From contig CAVRUQ010000012.1 of NCBI GenBank assembly GCA_963724405.1, positions 682,001 to 746,000 on the forward strand: 64,000 nucleotides of DNA. The letters are read 5' to 3'. Shown here piece by piece: positions 31,449 through 40,702 of the stretch (positions are counted from its first letter, which is position 1; the number at the start of each line of letters is the position of its first letter). This DNA is from CAVQBJ01 sp963724405 (GTDB taxonomy: Bacteria; Actinomycetota; Thermoleophilia; Solirubrobacterales; Solirubrobacteraceae). The notes below the pieces were generated by a model. That model was not told the DNA's origin and made no database searches. It saw nothing but the letters and a program-made list of their open reading frames with translations. Position numbers and translations under genes: made by a program.

Positions 31449-33505
31449 GCCTGAATCACTCCGATCGTTTCGACACTGATACCTGGTGCGATCTCGTTGT
31501 ACGAGCAGACCGCAAGCTGGGGAATCGCCTGGGCCACCAGGCGACGGAGATGGCGGCGCACGCGCGCCGAGCACAACAGGACCGGGCGCGCGCCGCGCGC
31601 CGCGCCCTCGTCGATCTGGTGGCGCACGGCGACGACGACCGCCTGCGCGCGCGACGGCTCCATGGCGAGGTACTCGCCGTCCGATGTCTGGGTGATCGAG
31701 GTCGCGACCTCCTGTTCGACGGCGGGATCCAGCGTGAAGGCGCGCAGCCGCTGCTCGGCATCGATGTGCGGCGCGACGATCGAGCGGCCGAGCGCCTGAC
31801 GGGCGTACTCGGCGAGCAGACTCGTGTCCCGGGTGACGCGGGCCTTGTCCCCGACGGCCTCGACGATCGCGCCGAGGTCGCGGATCGAGACGCCCTCGGA
31901 GAGGAGCGCCTGCAGGACACGCTGCAACTCGCCGAGCGAGAGCACCTCCGGCACGACCTCGTCGACGACGGCGGCGTTGGACTGCTTGAGCTGGTCGAGC
32001 AACTGGCGCACGTCCTGGCGCGTGAGCAGCTCGGAGGCGTGGCCGCGGATCATCTCGGTGAGGTGCGTGACGATCACCGACTCGCCGTCGACGACCGTGT
32101 AGCCGAGCGCCTCGGCCTCGGCCCGCTGCCCGTCGCCGATCCAGGTCGCCGGCAGGCCGAACGCGGGCTCGGTCGTCGGCAGGCCGGCGACCGGCCCGAT
32201 CGCGTCGCCCGGGTCCATCGCGAGCTGGTGCCCGGCCATCAGCCGCCCGCGCGCGACGTCCGAGCCGCGGACCTTGACGACGTACTCGTGGGAGTCCAGT
32301 CCGATCTCGTCGTGTATGCGCACGGCCGGGATGACCATCCCGAGCTCGGCGGCGATCTGGCGGCGGATCGCCGACACGCGCCGCACGAGGCTGCCGCCGG
32401 AGCGCTTGTCGACGAGCGGCACGAGACCGAAGCCGATGCCGAGCTCGAGCGCGTCGAGCGGCAGCTCCTCGAGCACGGCGTCCTTGGACACCGGCAGGGC
32501 CGCCTTCTCCTCCCCCTCGGCGACGACCGGTGCCGCCGTGTCCTGGCCGGGCACGCCGCCGCGCACGGCCCAGCCGATGGCCAGGAAGAGGGCGCCGATG
32601 AACAGGAAGGGAAGCTTGGGCAGGCCCGGCACGAGCGCGAACGCGCAGATGACGCCGCCCGCCACCATCGGGGCCTTGTGCTGGCGCAGGATCTGGGCGG
32701 CGAGGTCCGAGCCGAGATCGGAGTCCGACGCCGACCGCGTGACGATGATGCCGGTCGCCACCGAGATGAGCAGGGCCGGGATCTGCGCGGCGATGCCGTC
32801 GCCGACGGTCAGCAGCGAGTACGTGTGCGTTGCGTCGGAGAACGGCAGTCCCTTCTGGACGACGCCGACGACGATGCCGCCGATCAGGTTGATGAAGGTG
32901 ATGATCACGGCCGCGGTCGCGTCGCCGCGGACGAACTTCGAGGCGCCGTCCATCGAGCCGTAGAAGTCCGCCTCGTTGGCGATCTCCATGCGGCGCGTCC
33001 GCGCCTCCTGATCGGTGATGAGGCCGGCGTTGAGGTCGGCGTCGATCGCCATCTGGCGGCCGGGCATCGCGTCGAGCGTGAAGCGCGCGCCGACCTCGGC
33101 CACGCGTCCGGCGCCGTTCGTGACCACGACGAACTGGATCACGACGAGGATGAGGAAGATGACCAGCCCGATGACGACGTTCCCGCCGACGACGAACTGG
33201 CCGAACGCCTGCACGACGCCGCCCGCGTTGCCCTTCGTGAGGATGAGCCGCGTGACCGAGATGTTGATCGCCAGCCGGAAGAGCGTCGTCAGCAGCAGCA
33301 GCGTCGGGAAGGCGGCGAAGTCGAGCGCCTTGTTCAGGTACATGGTGACCACGACGATCGCGAGCGCCCCGGAGATGTTCAGCGTGATGAACAGGTCGAT
33401 GAGCCCCGACGGCAGCGGGATGACGAGCATGCTGATGACGAGCACGACGCCGACCGCGGCGAGCAGGTCGGAGTGGCCCAGCATCCGGCGGATCGAGGCT
33501 TGCAT
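31445..33505 (-). CDS. flhA: FlhA, flagellar export gate protein
   Basis: A 686-aa integral membrane protein of the type III export apparatus. Eight transmembrane segments fill the first ~330 residues (LLAAVGVVLVISMLVIPLPS, LFRLAINISVTRLIL, GGNVVIGLVIFLILVVIQFV and others), and the FHIPEP-type cytoplasmic loop VTNGAGRVAEVGARFTLDAM is clear. The soluble C-terminal domain docks chaperones and substrates. Its ATG overlaps the flhB stop as TGATG. Confidence 0.97.
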   Translation of the reverse strand: MQASIRRMLGHSDLLAAVGVVLVISMLVIPLPSGLIDLFITLNISGALAIVVVTMYLNKALDFAAFPTLLLLTTLFRLAINISVTRLILTKGNAGGVVQAFGQFVVGGNVVIGLVIFLILVVIQFVVVTNGAGRVAEVGARFTLDAMPGRQMAIDADLNAGLITDQEARTRRMEIANEADFYGSMDGASKFVRGDATAAVIITFINLIGGIVVGVVQKGLPFSDATHTYSLLTVGDGIAAQIPALLISVATGIIVTRSASDSDLGSDLAAQILRQHKAPMVAGGVICAFALVPGLPKLPFLFIGALFLAIGWAVRGGVPGQDTAAPVVAEGEEKAALPVSKDAVLEELPLDALELGIGFGLVPLVDKRSGGSLVRRVSAIRRQIAAELGMVIPAVRIHDEIGLDSHEYVVKVRGSDVARGRLMAGHQLAMDPGDAIGPVAGLPTTEPAFGLPATWIGDGQRAEAEALGYTVVDGESVIVTHLTEMIRGHASELLTRQDVRQLLDQLKQSNAAVVDEVVPEVLSLGELQRVLQALLSEGVSIRDLGAIVEAVGDKARVTRDTSLLAEYARQALGRSIVAPHIDAEQRLRAFTLDPAVEQEVATSITQTSDGEYLAMEPSRAQAVVVAVRHQIDEGAARGARPVLLCSARVRRHLRRLVAQAIPQLAVCSYNEIAPGISVETIGVIQA

Positions 33506-34569
33506 CAGGCCACCCGCCGCCGCGCGACGCGATAGACGAAGGCGAGCACCTGCGCGACCGCGCCCCAGAGGTCCTCGGGCACGAGCTGGCCGACCTCGAC
33601 CGAGCGGTGCAGCGCGCGGGCGAGCGGCGGATCGGGCACGAGCGGCACGCCGTGCTCCTCGGCGATGCGGCGGATCTGGGCCGCGACGAGGTCCTGCCCC
33701 TTGGCGATGACCTCGGGCGCCGGCTGCGTCCCGTCGTAGGACAGCGCCACGGCGTAGTGCGTCGGGTTCGTGACGACGACATCGGCGTGCGGCACCGCCG
33801 CCATCATGCGCGCGCGGGCCGCCATGATCTGCCGGCGCCGGATCGCGGAGCGCACCTCGGGCGGCAGGTTCGCCTGGCGCGCCTCGTCCTTGACCTGCTG
33901 CTTGGTCATCTTCAGCGACTTCTCATGCTTGTAGCGCTGGTAGAAGAAGTCGACGATCCCGATGATGATGTAGGCGGCGACGACCCGCTCGGCCAGCGTG
34001 AGGATCGACGAGCGGATGAGCGATCCGAGCGCCGCGGGCGTCACGCCGACGCTCGCGGCGGGGCTCACGATCATGGGGACGAGCACCATCGCCGCGGCGG
34101 CGCCGACGACGGCGACCTTCGCGATCGACTTGATCAGCTCCACGGGAGCGCGCGAGCCGAACAGGGTCTTCGCCCCGTTGATCGGGTTCAACCGGCTCGG
34201 ATTCGGCTTCAGGGCGTACGTCGAGGCGTGCAGCCCGGTCGTCAGCACGTTGACGACGACGCCGGCGCCGAGGCAGGCGGCGGCGATCGGGGCGACCGTC
34301 GTCAGCATCACGTTGATGAGCGCCTGCAGCTGGCCGTTCAGGCCGGCGGCCGTCATGACGGTCCCGGGCTTGGCGATCAGGGCCAGCGTGCTCCGCATGT
34401 AGTCGGCGACCGAGTTGGCGAACGCCGGGCCGGTGGCGACGATCACGATCAGTCCGACGGTCAGCACGACGGCCGAGTTCAGATCGGTGCTCTTGGCGAC
34501 CTGCCCCTTCTTGCGCGCCTCGCCGCGATGCTTGGGAGTCGCCTTCTCGGTGCGATCTTCGTTGGCCAT
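33505..34569 (-). CDS. flhB: FlhB, export switch protein
   Basis: A 354-aa protein with four transmembrane segments (~30-220) and a cytoplasmic domain that self-cleaves within NPTH; the motif is present in DVVVTNPTHYAVAL. Cleavage changes substrate preference from rod/hook to filament proteins. The N-terminal EDRTEKATPKHRGEARKKGQ is typical. Second-to-last of the fliO-to-flhA group. Confidence 0.97.
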   Translation of the reverse strand: MANEDRTEKATPKHRGEARKKGQVAKSTDLNSAVVLTVGLIVIVATGPAFANSVADYMRSTLALIAKPGTVMTAAGLNGQLQALINVMLTTVAPIAAACLGAGVVVNVLTTGLHASTYALKPNPSRLNPINGAKTLFGSRAPVELIKSIAKVAVVGAAAAMVLVPMIVSPAASVGVTPAALGSLIRSSILTLAERVVAAYIIIGIVDFFYQRYKHEKSLKMTKQQVKDEARQANLPPEVRSAIRRRQIMAARARMMAAVPHADVVVTNPTHYAVALSYDGTQPAPEVIAKGQDLVAAQIRRIAEEHGVPLVPDPPLARALHRSVEVGQLVPEDLWGAVAQVLAFVYRVARRRVA

Positions 34570-34572
34570 GAC

Positions 34573-35358
34573 CTAGATCTCGTGCAGCGCGAGGCCGACG
34601 GCGCTCTGGACCGAGTCGGTGAGCCAGGGGGCGAGGAAGGGCAGCATCGCGGCCACCAGCAGCAGCGCGACCCCGACCTTCACGGGCAGGCCGACGGCGA
34701 ACACGTTCAGCTGCGGCACGACGCGCGACACGAGCCCGAACGCGATGTCGGTGACGAGCAGGGCGAGCAGGATCGGCCCGACCACCTCGACGGCGGCCGT
34801 GAACAGGGTGGTGAACGACTCGACCGCCCCGCCGACGATCGTCTTGAGGTTCGGCGCCGAGGTCAGCGGGACGATGTCGAACGTGCGCGCGATGCCGCGC
34901 AGCACGTAGGCCTCGCCGCCGATGGCGACGAACATCATCGTCCCGACCATCGTGTACAGACGGGCGAGGACCGCCGAGGTCGTTCCCGTGAGCGGGTTGA
35001 TGAGGCTGCCGTAGGAGAAGCCCGACACGGTGTCCAGGAACGATCCCCCGACCTCCAGGGCGGCGAACATCGCCGCCAGCGCGTACGCGAAGGCCGTCCC
35101 GACGAGCAGCTGCTCGAGGAGGAGTCCGATGATGGCGGCCCCGTCGCTTGGCAGCAGCTGACCCTGCGTCGCGACTCCGGTGAGGCCGATCGCGATCCCC
35201 ACGCCGATGGCGCCCTTGGCCTGGTTGGGAACCTGCTTGGCCGAGAAGAACGGAGCGAGCACGAAGAGCGGCGCGACGCGCGCGAGCACGAGAAAGAACC
35301 CGACGATGCGATCGCCGGCGAGCGCGTTGACGATCTGGGTGAGCTCGGCGCTGCTCAT
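34573..35358 (-). CDS. fliR: FliR, export gate protein
   Basis: A 261-aa hydrophobic protein with about six transmembrane segments, part of the FliP-FliQ-FliR gate of the flagellar type III system. Conserved segments include ARVAPLFVLAPFFSAKQVPN and GLVSRVVPQLNVFAVGLPVK. ATG at 35358 overlaps the fliQ stop as TGATG. Confidence 0.96.
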   Translation of the reverse strand: MSSAELTQIVNALAGDRIVGFFLVLARVAPLFVLAPFFSAKQVPNQAKGAIGVGIAIGLTGVATQGQLLPSDGAAIIGLLLEQLLVGTAFAYALAAMFAALEVGGSFLDTVSGFSYGSLINPLTGTTSAVLARLYTMVGTMMFVAIGGEAYVLRGIARTFDIVPLTSAPNLKTIVGGAVESFTTLFTAAVEVVGPILLALLVTDIAFGLVSRVVPQLNVFAVGLPVKVGVALLLVAAMLPFLAPWLTDSVQSAVGLALHEI

Positions 35359-35630
35359 CAGCCGCCGACCATCGTCGGAATCGCGTTGAACAGGTCCGCG
35401 GTGTAGGAGACGAGCTGCTGGAGCATCCACGGGCCGAGGATCACGATCAGCAGGCCGAGCCCGACGATCTTCGGGATGAAGGTGAGCGTCTGCTCCTGGA
35501 TCTGCGTAACCGCCTGGAAGATGCTCACGACGAGGCCGATCACGAGGCCGGTGAGCAGGATCGGCCCGCCGAGCTTCATGGCGAGCGTCATGGCCTGGGA
35601 GGCGAGGTTGACGACGGTGTTCTGATCCAT
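35358..35630 (-). CDS. fliQ: FliQ, export gate protein
   Basis: A 90-aa protein with two transmembrane helices (GGPILLTGLVIGLVVSIFQA and IVGLGLLIVILGPWMLQQLV) joined by the conserved TQIQEQTLTFIPK loop. Standard FliQ length. Five nt separate it from the fliP stop. Confidence 0.96.
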   Translation of the reverse strand: MDQNTVVNLASQAMTLAMKLGGPILLTGLVIGLVVSIFQAVTQIQEQTLTFIPKIVGLGLLIVILGPWMLQQLVSYTADLFNAIPTMVGG

Positions 35631-35635
35631 GGCCG

Positions 35636-36271
35636 TCAGTGGAAGCTCAACACGAGCGAGTGGATGAGCAGGTCCCAGCCGTCGACGAGGACGAACAGCA
35701 GGATCTTGAACGGGAGTGAGATGAACGTCGGCGGGAGCATGATCATGCCCACGCTCATCAGCGTGGAGCTGACGACGATGTCGATGATCAGGAACGGCAG
35801 GAAGATGAGGAACCCGATCTGGAACGCCGTCGTCAGCTCGCTGACCATGAACGCCGGCACGAGCACGTACGTGGGCACCTCGGCCCGCGTCTGGGGACGC
35901 TGGAGGTGGGCGAGGCTCATGAACAGCGCGACGTCGGTCGTGCGCGTCTCCTTGAACATGAACTCGCGCAGCGGCTCCTCGGCGTCCTTGATCGCCGTCG
36001 TCACGCTGATCTCGTGATGCTGCAGCGGCTCCCAGGCGTCCCGCTTGATCGCCGACACCGTCGGCGCCATCACGAAGAGCGTCAGGAACAGCGCGATCCC
36101 GACGAGCACCTGGTTGGGCGGCTCGGCCTGCGTGCCGATCGCGCTGCGCACGAACGACAGGACGATGATGATCCGCGTGAAGCCGGTGACGGTGAACAGG
36201 AGCGCCGGGATGAGCGTCAGCCCACCGACGAGGATGAGGATCTCGACGGCGTTCGAGCCGGTGACGTTCAC
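35636..36271 (-). CDS. fliP: FliP, export gate protein
   Basis: A 211-aa membrane protein. TLIPALLFTVTGFTRIIIVL, VMAPTVSAIKRDAWEPL and PFLIIDIVVSSTLMSVGMIM are classic FliP segments. Many FliP proteins are made with a cleaved signal peptide; none is seen here with the GTG at 36271, nor with the upstream alternative at 36322. The GTG overlaps the fliO stop as GTGA. Confidence 0.95.
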   Translation of the reverse strand: MNVTGSNAVEILILVGGLTLIPALLFTVTGFTRIIIVLSFVRSAIGTQAEPPNQVLVGIALFLTLFVMAPTVSAIKRDAWEPLQHHEISVTTAIKDAEEPLREFMFKETRTTDVALFMSLAHLQRPQTRAEVPTYVLVPAFMVSELTTAFQIGFLIFLPFLIIDIVVSSTLMSVGMIMLPPTFISLPFKILLFVLVDGWDLLIHSLVLSFH

Positions 36272-36873
36272 GAGCGCACCGTCCAGCGGCGCAGCGTGTC
36301 GAGCAGGCCCTGCTTGGACCATTCCACGCGGGGCCGCTCGGCGCCCATCGATGTCGACAGGGCCCGCGCCCCGTCGTGCGTGAGCGTGTCGACCCGCAGC
36401 CCCTCGACGCGCAGCGCGGCGTCGTCGTCATCGGCGAGCAGACCGGCGGCGCGCGCCTCGTCCTCGCTGTAGCGCCGGATCGGCGTCACCATCTGCTCGG
36501 CGACCCCGACGAGCACGAAGTCCGACCCGGCACGCACGAGCGCGAGCGAGCGACCGGGTCCGAGCGGCAGGCTGGCCACGCTCTCCAGTCCGCTGCCGAC
36601 AGCCCGGCCCTCGTGGCGCTTGACCTTGCGCAACACCCAGGTGATGGCGTAGATGAGCCCGCAGACGAGCACGAGCCCCAGGAGGGTGCGCATGATGCTG
36701 CTGCCAGTGGCGCTCGAGCTGCTCGCGTGTCCCGCCGCCGACGACCCGAGGTTCAGCGGCGTGTTCTCGGCGCGGGCGGACGCCGGCGCGGAGTACGCCC
36801 CCGCGACGGACGCGTGCGCAAGCGACAGGGCAGCCGCGAGCGCGGCCACGCAAGTAGAACGAGTTGGCTTCAT
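36268..36873 (-). CDS. fliO: FliO, flagellar biosynthesis protein
   Basis: A 201-aa protein with a signal-like N-terminus (STCVAALAAALSLAHASVAG), a transmembrane helix (TLLGLVLVCGLIYAITWVLR) and a cytoplasmic FliO domain (SVASLPLGPGRSLALVRAGS, DFVLVGVAEQMVTPI). It helps assemble FliP. ATG at 36873 is preferred to a GTG at 36900 because the predicted transcript begins near 36899. Confidence 0.88.
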   Translation of the reverse strand: MKPTRSTCVAALAAALSLAHASVAGAYSAPASARAENTPLNLGSSAAGHASSSSATGSSIMRTLLGLVLVCGLIYAITWVLRKVKRHEGRAVGSGLESVASLPLGPGRSLALVRAGSDFVLVGVAEQMVTPIRRYSEDEARAAGLLADDDDAALRVEGLRVDTLTHDGARALSTSMGAERPRVEWSKQGLLDTLRRWTVRS

Positions 36874-36905
36874 CGAGGGACGACTCCGAGGGAGAGTCAC
36901 CCGGT

Positions 36906-36932
36906 TTATCGGCCGGCTCGGTACAGGCTTGA
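36906..36932 (-). promoter_or_regulatory. Sigma-28-type promoter of the fliO operon
   Basis: TCAA (36932-36929), 15 bases, GCCGATAA (36913-36906), a perfect match to the enterobacterial FliA -10 octamer. It lies in the only gap before fliO and could drive fliO-fliP-fliQ-fliR-flhB-flhA-flhF-PilZ. Confidence 0.75.
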
Positions 36933-36968
36933 GTCAGAGCGAGCGCCGCTGCGGCGGGCGCGGGCGCC

Positions 36969-37940
36969 TCACCACTGGCCGGCGACGCTCGCGTCGATGT
37001 CGTCGATGCGCAGTGCCCACTCGCCGTCGGCGGTGATGACGAGCTGGCCCGCGGCGAACCGCAGGCCGTTGACGTACAGGTCGACGGGGGCGTCCGCCTC
37101 GCAGTCGAACTCGATCACCTCGCCGACGGGCAGGTCGATCGCGCGGCGCAGCGGCAGCCGCACCTGGCCAAGCTCGGCCCACACGGGTACGCGCGTGCCG
37201 CTCAGCGCCCCCGACAGATCGACGGCGGGCAGCCCGCTCACGGCGGCGAGCGCATCTCGCTCGGGCTCGGTGGCCGGCGATCCGGCGGCGCTCGCGTCGG
37301 CACCGCCGGCGTCGGCGTCGGCCGGCGCCGACGCCGCGGCCGACGGCCGTGCGTCGGGCGGCGCCCCGGCGGCCACCGGGGCGCCCGCGGCGGGGGCGCT
37401 CGGTCGGTCGCTCTCGCCCGCGGCCAGTGAGATGAGGAGCAGGCACGGCTCGCCGTGTACGGGAAGCGAGGCGCGCATGACAACGGGGGCGTCGGGGTCG
37501 CGCGAGGGCCCGGCCTCGGCGGCCGGCACCGCTCGTGCGGTCGGGGCGGAAAGGGAGAACGGCCCGTCGAGCGCCTCCGCCGCCGCGGCGCCGACGGCGG
37601 CCATGACCTCGGCGCCCCATTCGCGCGCGGCCTCGAGGTCGCCGTCGCCGAGCGGCTCCTCGTTCGCCTCGGGGGGCAGCGGGTCGAGCGAGCGGATCGC
37701 CAGCGCGCGGGCGCCGGCGGCGCTCGTGCACAGGGACACGGCGCCCGGCGCGCCGTCGGCCCGCTCGGCGGTGACGCACACCGCCGGGTAGGTCAGGCCC
37801 TCCAGAAGCGCAGCGTCGTCGGCCAGGCGCGACATCTCGCCCACCTGCGCTCCGTCGTCGCAACGCTCGTAGAGCGCGCGGTGGGTGCCCTCGACGCAGG
37901 CCTGGAGCAGCTGCTCGTGCGACTCGTCGGGGGTGCTCAT
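36969..37940 (-). CDS. fliY: FliN/FliY-family switch protein with long N-terminal region
   Basis: A 323-aa protein ending in a SpoA (FliN-type) domain at ~240-323 (RVPVWAELGQVRLPLRRAID, LPVGEVIEFDCEADAPVDLY). The first ~170 residues resemble the middle or CheC-like part of FliY weakly, and a 60-residue Ala/Pro/Asp linker joins them. With FliM and FliN it would form the C-ring. ATG overlaps the fliM stop by 4 nt. It could be called FliN2; the FliY assignment is moderate. Confidence 0.75.
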   Translation of the reverse strand: MSTPDESHEQLLQACVEGTHRALYERCDDGAQVGEMSRLADDAALLEGLTYPAVCVTAERADGAPGAVSLCTSAAGARALAIRSLDPLPPEANEEPLGDGDLEAAREWGAEVMAAVGAAAAEALDGPFSLSAPTARAVPAAEAGPSRDPDAPVVMRASLPVHGEPCLLLISLAAGESDRPSAPAAGAPVAAGAPPDARPSAAASAPADADAGGADASAAGSPATEPERDALAAVSGLPAVDLSGALSGTRVPVWAELGQVRLPLRRAIDLPVGEVIEFDCEADAPVDLYVNGLRFAAGQLVITADGEWALRIDDIDASVAGQW

Positions 37941-38920
37941 CGCAGCCGACGACGGTTGACGGTCTTCGTCTCGATGCGCACGGCGCGGCGACCGCCGTTG
38001 CGCCCCGGGCGCCCGAGGGCCACGAGCCGGTCCTCGATGAACACCGAGACGCCGTTGTCGGCCGGCACGCCGAACTCGATGACGCTGCCCGGCTTGAGCG
38101 CGAGCACGTCCTCGACGGCGAGCGAGGCGCCGGTGACCTCGGCCCGCAACGTCACCGCCGCGGTGCCCAGCGCGCGCTCGATCGCCACGGCGGAGTCCTC
38201 GTCGTCATGCGAGACCCGGGTGTCGTGACCACCGAGCTGGTCGGCGACCGATTCGATCGCCATCCACGGGATGAGCAGCGACAGCGATCCCTCACTGGCG
38301 GAGAAGCGCGTCGCGATCCTGAACATGAGCGTCGGCTCGCTCACCGAGGCGATCTGGATCGCCTCGCTCTGCTGCTCGATCTCGGCGACGCTCAGCTGGA
38401 GGTGCCCGAGATCGGCCCAGGCCGCCGACAGCTGCGCGACGATCGAGTCGAACAGCCGGCGGATGAGCACCCAGTCGATCTCGCTCAGCCGCCGCTCCTC
38501 GGGAGGGCGCGTCGGCGAGCCGCCGAGCAGGCATTCGACCCCCATCAGCACGAACGGCAGATCGCCGACGAGCAGCATGCGCGTGCCGGTCGGGGCGACA
38601 TCGAGCAGCGCCGAGAGCGAGCTGCCGGAGAGCCGGCGCTGGGCCATCAGCCAGGCGAGCTGCATGCTGCCGCTCACCTCGAGCTCGAGCGGCGTGCGCA
38701 GCTCGGCGGAGAGGCGCGCGGTCGCCGTCTGGCAGAACGTCTCCAGCGCTCGCGAGATGCGCCGCTGCTGGTCGGAGCTGAACTTCGTCGGCTGCGAGAA
38801 GTCGACCGTGCGCACCGACCGGCGCGCGGTCGGGGGCGACGCGGGCGCGGCGGCGACCGCCGCGCCGGCGTCCGGGGCACCGTCGGTGCTGGCCCCTCCG
38901 AGAGTGTCGCTGCCGGGCAC
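37937..38920 (-). CDS. fliM: FliM, flagellar motor switch protein
   Basis: A 327-aa C-ring protein. VDFSQPTKFSSDQQRRI begins the conserved middle domain; LSEIDWVLIRRLFDSIVAQL and RIATRFSASEGSLSLLIPWM are typical, and the C-terminal SpoA domain starts near 250. The first ~35 residues are Ala/Pro-rich and lack the EIDALL-type CheY-binding motif. GTG at 38920 lies 7 nt after a sigma-28-type -10 element, implying a leaderless message; an internal GTG before TVDFSQ is the alternative. Confidence 0.92.
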   Translation of the reverse strand: MPGSDTLGGASTDGAPDAGAAVAAAPASPPTARRSVRTVDFSQPTKFSSDQQRRISRALETFCQTATARLSAELRTPLELEVSGSMQLAWLMAQRRLSGSSLSALLDVAPTGTRMLLVGDLPFVLMGVECLLGGSPTRPPEERRLSEIDWVLIRRLFDSIVAQLSAAWADLGHLQLSVAEIEQQSEAIQIASVSEPTLMFRIATRFSASEGSLSLLIPWMAIESVADQLGGHDTRVSHDDEDSAVAIERALGTAAVTLRAEVTGASLAVEDVLALKPGSVIEFGVPADNGVSVFIEDRLVALGRPGRNGGRRAVRIETKTVNRRRLR

Positions 38921-38927
38921 GCCTGAG

Positions 38928-38954
38928 TGATCGGTGCGCGACGCGAAAGCTTGA
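38928..38954 (-). promoter_or_regulatory. Sigma-28-type promoter of fliM
   Basis: TCAA (38954-38951), 15 bases, ACCGATCA (38935-38928). It sits in the 58-bp gap between fliN and fliM inside an otherwise tight gene series; the -10 ends 7 nt before the fliM GTG. Confidence 0.75.
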
Positions 38955-38978
38955 AGGCTCCAAGCGCGTCGTCGCCGC

Positions 38979-39404
38979 TCAGGCGGCGACGGCGTCGACC
39001 ACCGGGTCGTCGCCCGGGGGCAGCGGTGCCGGCGCGGCGGCCGGCGGGACCGCCGCCGGCGCGGCTGCGGCCGCGGCGCCCGCGGACGCCTCGCCCAGGT
39101 CGTCGTGCAGCACCTCGGTGATGCGCAACCCGAACTCCTCGTCGACGACGACGACCTCGCCACGGGCGATCCGCGTGCCGTTGACGAGCAGATCGACCGG
39201 CTCGCCCGCGGTGCGGTTGAGCGACACGATCGATCCCGGACGCAACTGCAGCGTCTCACCGACGGTCATCCGCGTGCGACCGATCTCCACCGTCAGATCG
39301 ACGGGCACGTCGCTCAGGCGACGGAGGTCGGCCTCGGCGCCCCCGCCGAGGCCCGGGTGGGACGGCGACGGCGCGAGCGGTTCGTACTGCAGCTCCTCGG
39401 TCAT
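38979..39404 (-). CDS. fliN: FliN, flagellar motor switch protein
   Basis: A 141-aa protein. The SpoA/FliN domain is in the middle (~30-100): LSDVPVDLTVEIGRTRMTVG, LQLRPGSIVSLNRTAGEPVD, VVVDEEFGLRITEV. An Ala/Pro-rich tail of about 40 residues follows, unusual because most FliN end soon after the domain. Strong AGGAGG site before the ATG. It follows fliL. Confidence 0.93.
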   Translation of the reverse strand: MTEELQYEPLAPSPSHPGLGGGAEADLRRLSDVPVDLTVEIGRTRMTVGETLQLRPGSIVSLNRTAGEPVDLLVNGTRIARGEVVVVDEEFGLRITEVLHDDLGEASAGAAAAAAPAAVPPAAAPAPLPPGDDPVVDAVAA

Positions 39405-39412
39405 GACTCCTC

Positions 39413-39859
39413 CTACTGGATGGCGAGGTCGGGGATGAGCACCGACGTCACCTTCACGTCGGTCGTGCCGTCGATCGCCTGCAGGATCTCCTGCTTGACA
39501 CGGGTGCGACCGCTGTTGCTGATGAGCGTCGTGCTCGTCTGGTTGGTGATGACGTTCGTGATGATGTCGCGGATCACGGCCTCCTCGGGCAGCGTGCCGA
39601 GCACGTCGCCGGCGCTGTTGGAGGAGTCGCTCGCCGCCGTCGCGCTGGCGCCGTCGCTCTGCCCGGGGGCGAGCAGCAGCGCGACACTGAACTTGGCGTA
39701 CTGCCCGTCGGACAGGTTGCACAGGAAGCTCTGCGGCAGCAGGTAGACCGTGCCGGCGACCTTCGGCGGCTTCACCACCGGCTTCGGCTTGGCGAACGTG
39801 TACGCGCCGCCTCCGAGGACGAAGATGACGACGAGCGGGATGAGCAGCTTCTTCTTCAT
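39413..39859 (-). CDS. fliL: FliL, basal-body-associated protein
   Basis: A 148-aa single-pass membrane protein: basic start MKKK, transmembrane helix LLIPLVVIFVLGGGAYTFA, periplasm-side domain with FSVALLLAP and the closing TTDVKVTSVLIPDLAIQ. FliL supports the stator. It begins 13 nt after the motB stop. Confidence 0.9.
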   Translation of the reverse strand: MKKKLLIPLVVIFVLGGGAYTFAKPKPVVKPPKVAGTVYLLPQSFLCNLSDGQYAKFSVALLLAPGQSDGASATAASDSSNSAGDVLGTLPEEAVIRDIITNVITNQTSTTLISNSGRTRVKQEILQAIDGTTDVKVTSVLIPDLAIQ

Positions 39860-39872
39860 GGCGAGATCGGGG

Positions 39873-40700
39873 TCAGGGGGCGGTGGTCGGGTAGGGGTAC
39901 TTGCGCTGGATGAGCACCTCGACGCGGCGGTTGAGCGCGCGGCCGGCGTCGGTCGCGTTGCTCGCGACCGGATGCAGCGCGGCATAGCCCGAGGCCTCCA
40001 GGCGCGACTCGTCCACGCCGTGGCCGATGAGGAAGCGCACGACCGATCCGGCGCGGGACGTCGACAGCTCCCAGTTGGACGGGAACTGGGTGCTCGCGAT
40101 CGGCACGTCGTCGGTGTAGCCGGTGACGAGGATCTGGTGGGTCTGGTCGATGTCCAGCAAGTGCGAAATCTCCGCAAGGAGGGGCAAGCCTTCGGGCTGG
40201 AGATCGGCGCTGCCGGAGTCGAACAGGAGTCTGTCGGTGAGAATCCGGACGAGCAGACCAGTCGGGGTGATGAGCGTCCGCACGTCCTTCGCGAAGCCGT
40301 GCACCTGTGCGTAGGCGTCGAGCAGCTTCTTGAGGTGGACGAAGTTGGCCTGCTCGTTCTGCGCGGCGAGGTTCTGCTGCTGCGTCTTGCCCTTTGGCTG
40401 TCCGAGCGTCGGGGTGACGGGCGCGATCGTCTGGATCTGGGTGTTGGTGGGGTTGTGGCTCGCACTCGAGGTCGAGCCGGCGGCGGCGATCGCCCGTCCG
40501 CCGGGGAGGATCGAGCCCGAGAAGGCGGCGTGCAGCGACTGCTGGAGGGTCACGTACTTCGAGATGTTCACCGACGAGATCGAGAACAGGACCATGAAGA
40601 GCGCCATCAGCAGCGTGATCATGTCCGCGTAGGTGAGCAGCCAGCGCTCGTCGTTCTCGTGCTCGGCGGCGTGGCCGCGGCGACCGCGTGAGCGGCTCAT
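39873..40700 (-). CDS. motB: MotB, stator protein
   Basis: A 275-aa stator subunit. One transmembrane helix near the start carries the ion-binding Asp (WLLTYADMITLLMALFMVLF, ~residue 26). After a ~75-residue linker comes the OmpA-type peptidoglycan-binding domain (ILVTGYTDDVPIAST, NWELSTSRAGSVVRFL, NRRVEVLI). Two nt separate it from motA. Confidence 0.96.
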   Translation of the reverse strand: MSRSRGRRGHAAEHENDERWLLTYADMITLLMALFMVLFSISSVNISKYVTLQQSLHAAFSGSILPGGRAIAAAGSTSSASHNPTNTQIQTIAPVTPTLGQPKGKTQQQNLAAQNEQANFVHLKKLLDAYAQVHGFAKDVRTLITPTGLLVRILTDRLLFDSGSADLQPEGLPLLAEISHLLDIDQTHQILVTGYTDDVPIASTQFPSNWELSTSRAGSVVRFLIGHGVDESRLEASGYAALHPVASNATDAGRALNRRVEVLIQRKYPYPTTAP

Positions 40701-40702
40701 GG

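Noticed and set aside
31445..36873. Virulence-type (non-flagellar) type III secretion system
   Set aside because: The same gate proteins occur there, but flagellin, hook, rod, stator and C-ring genes surround them here.
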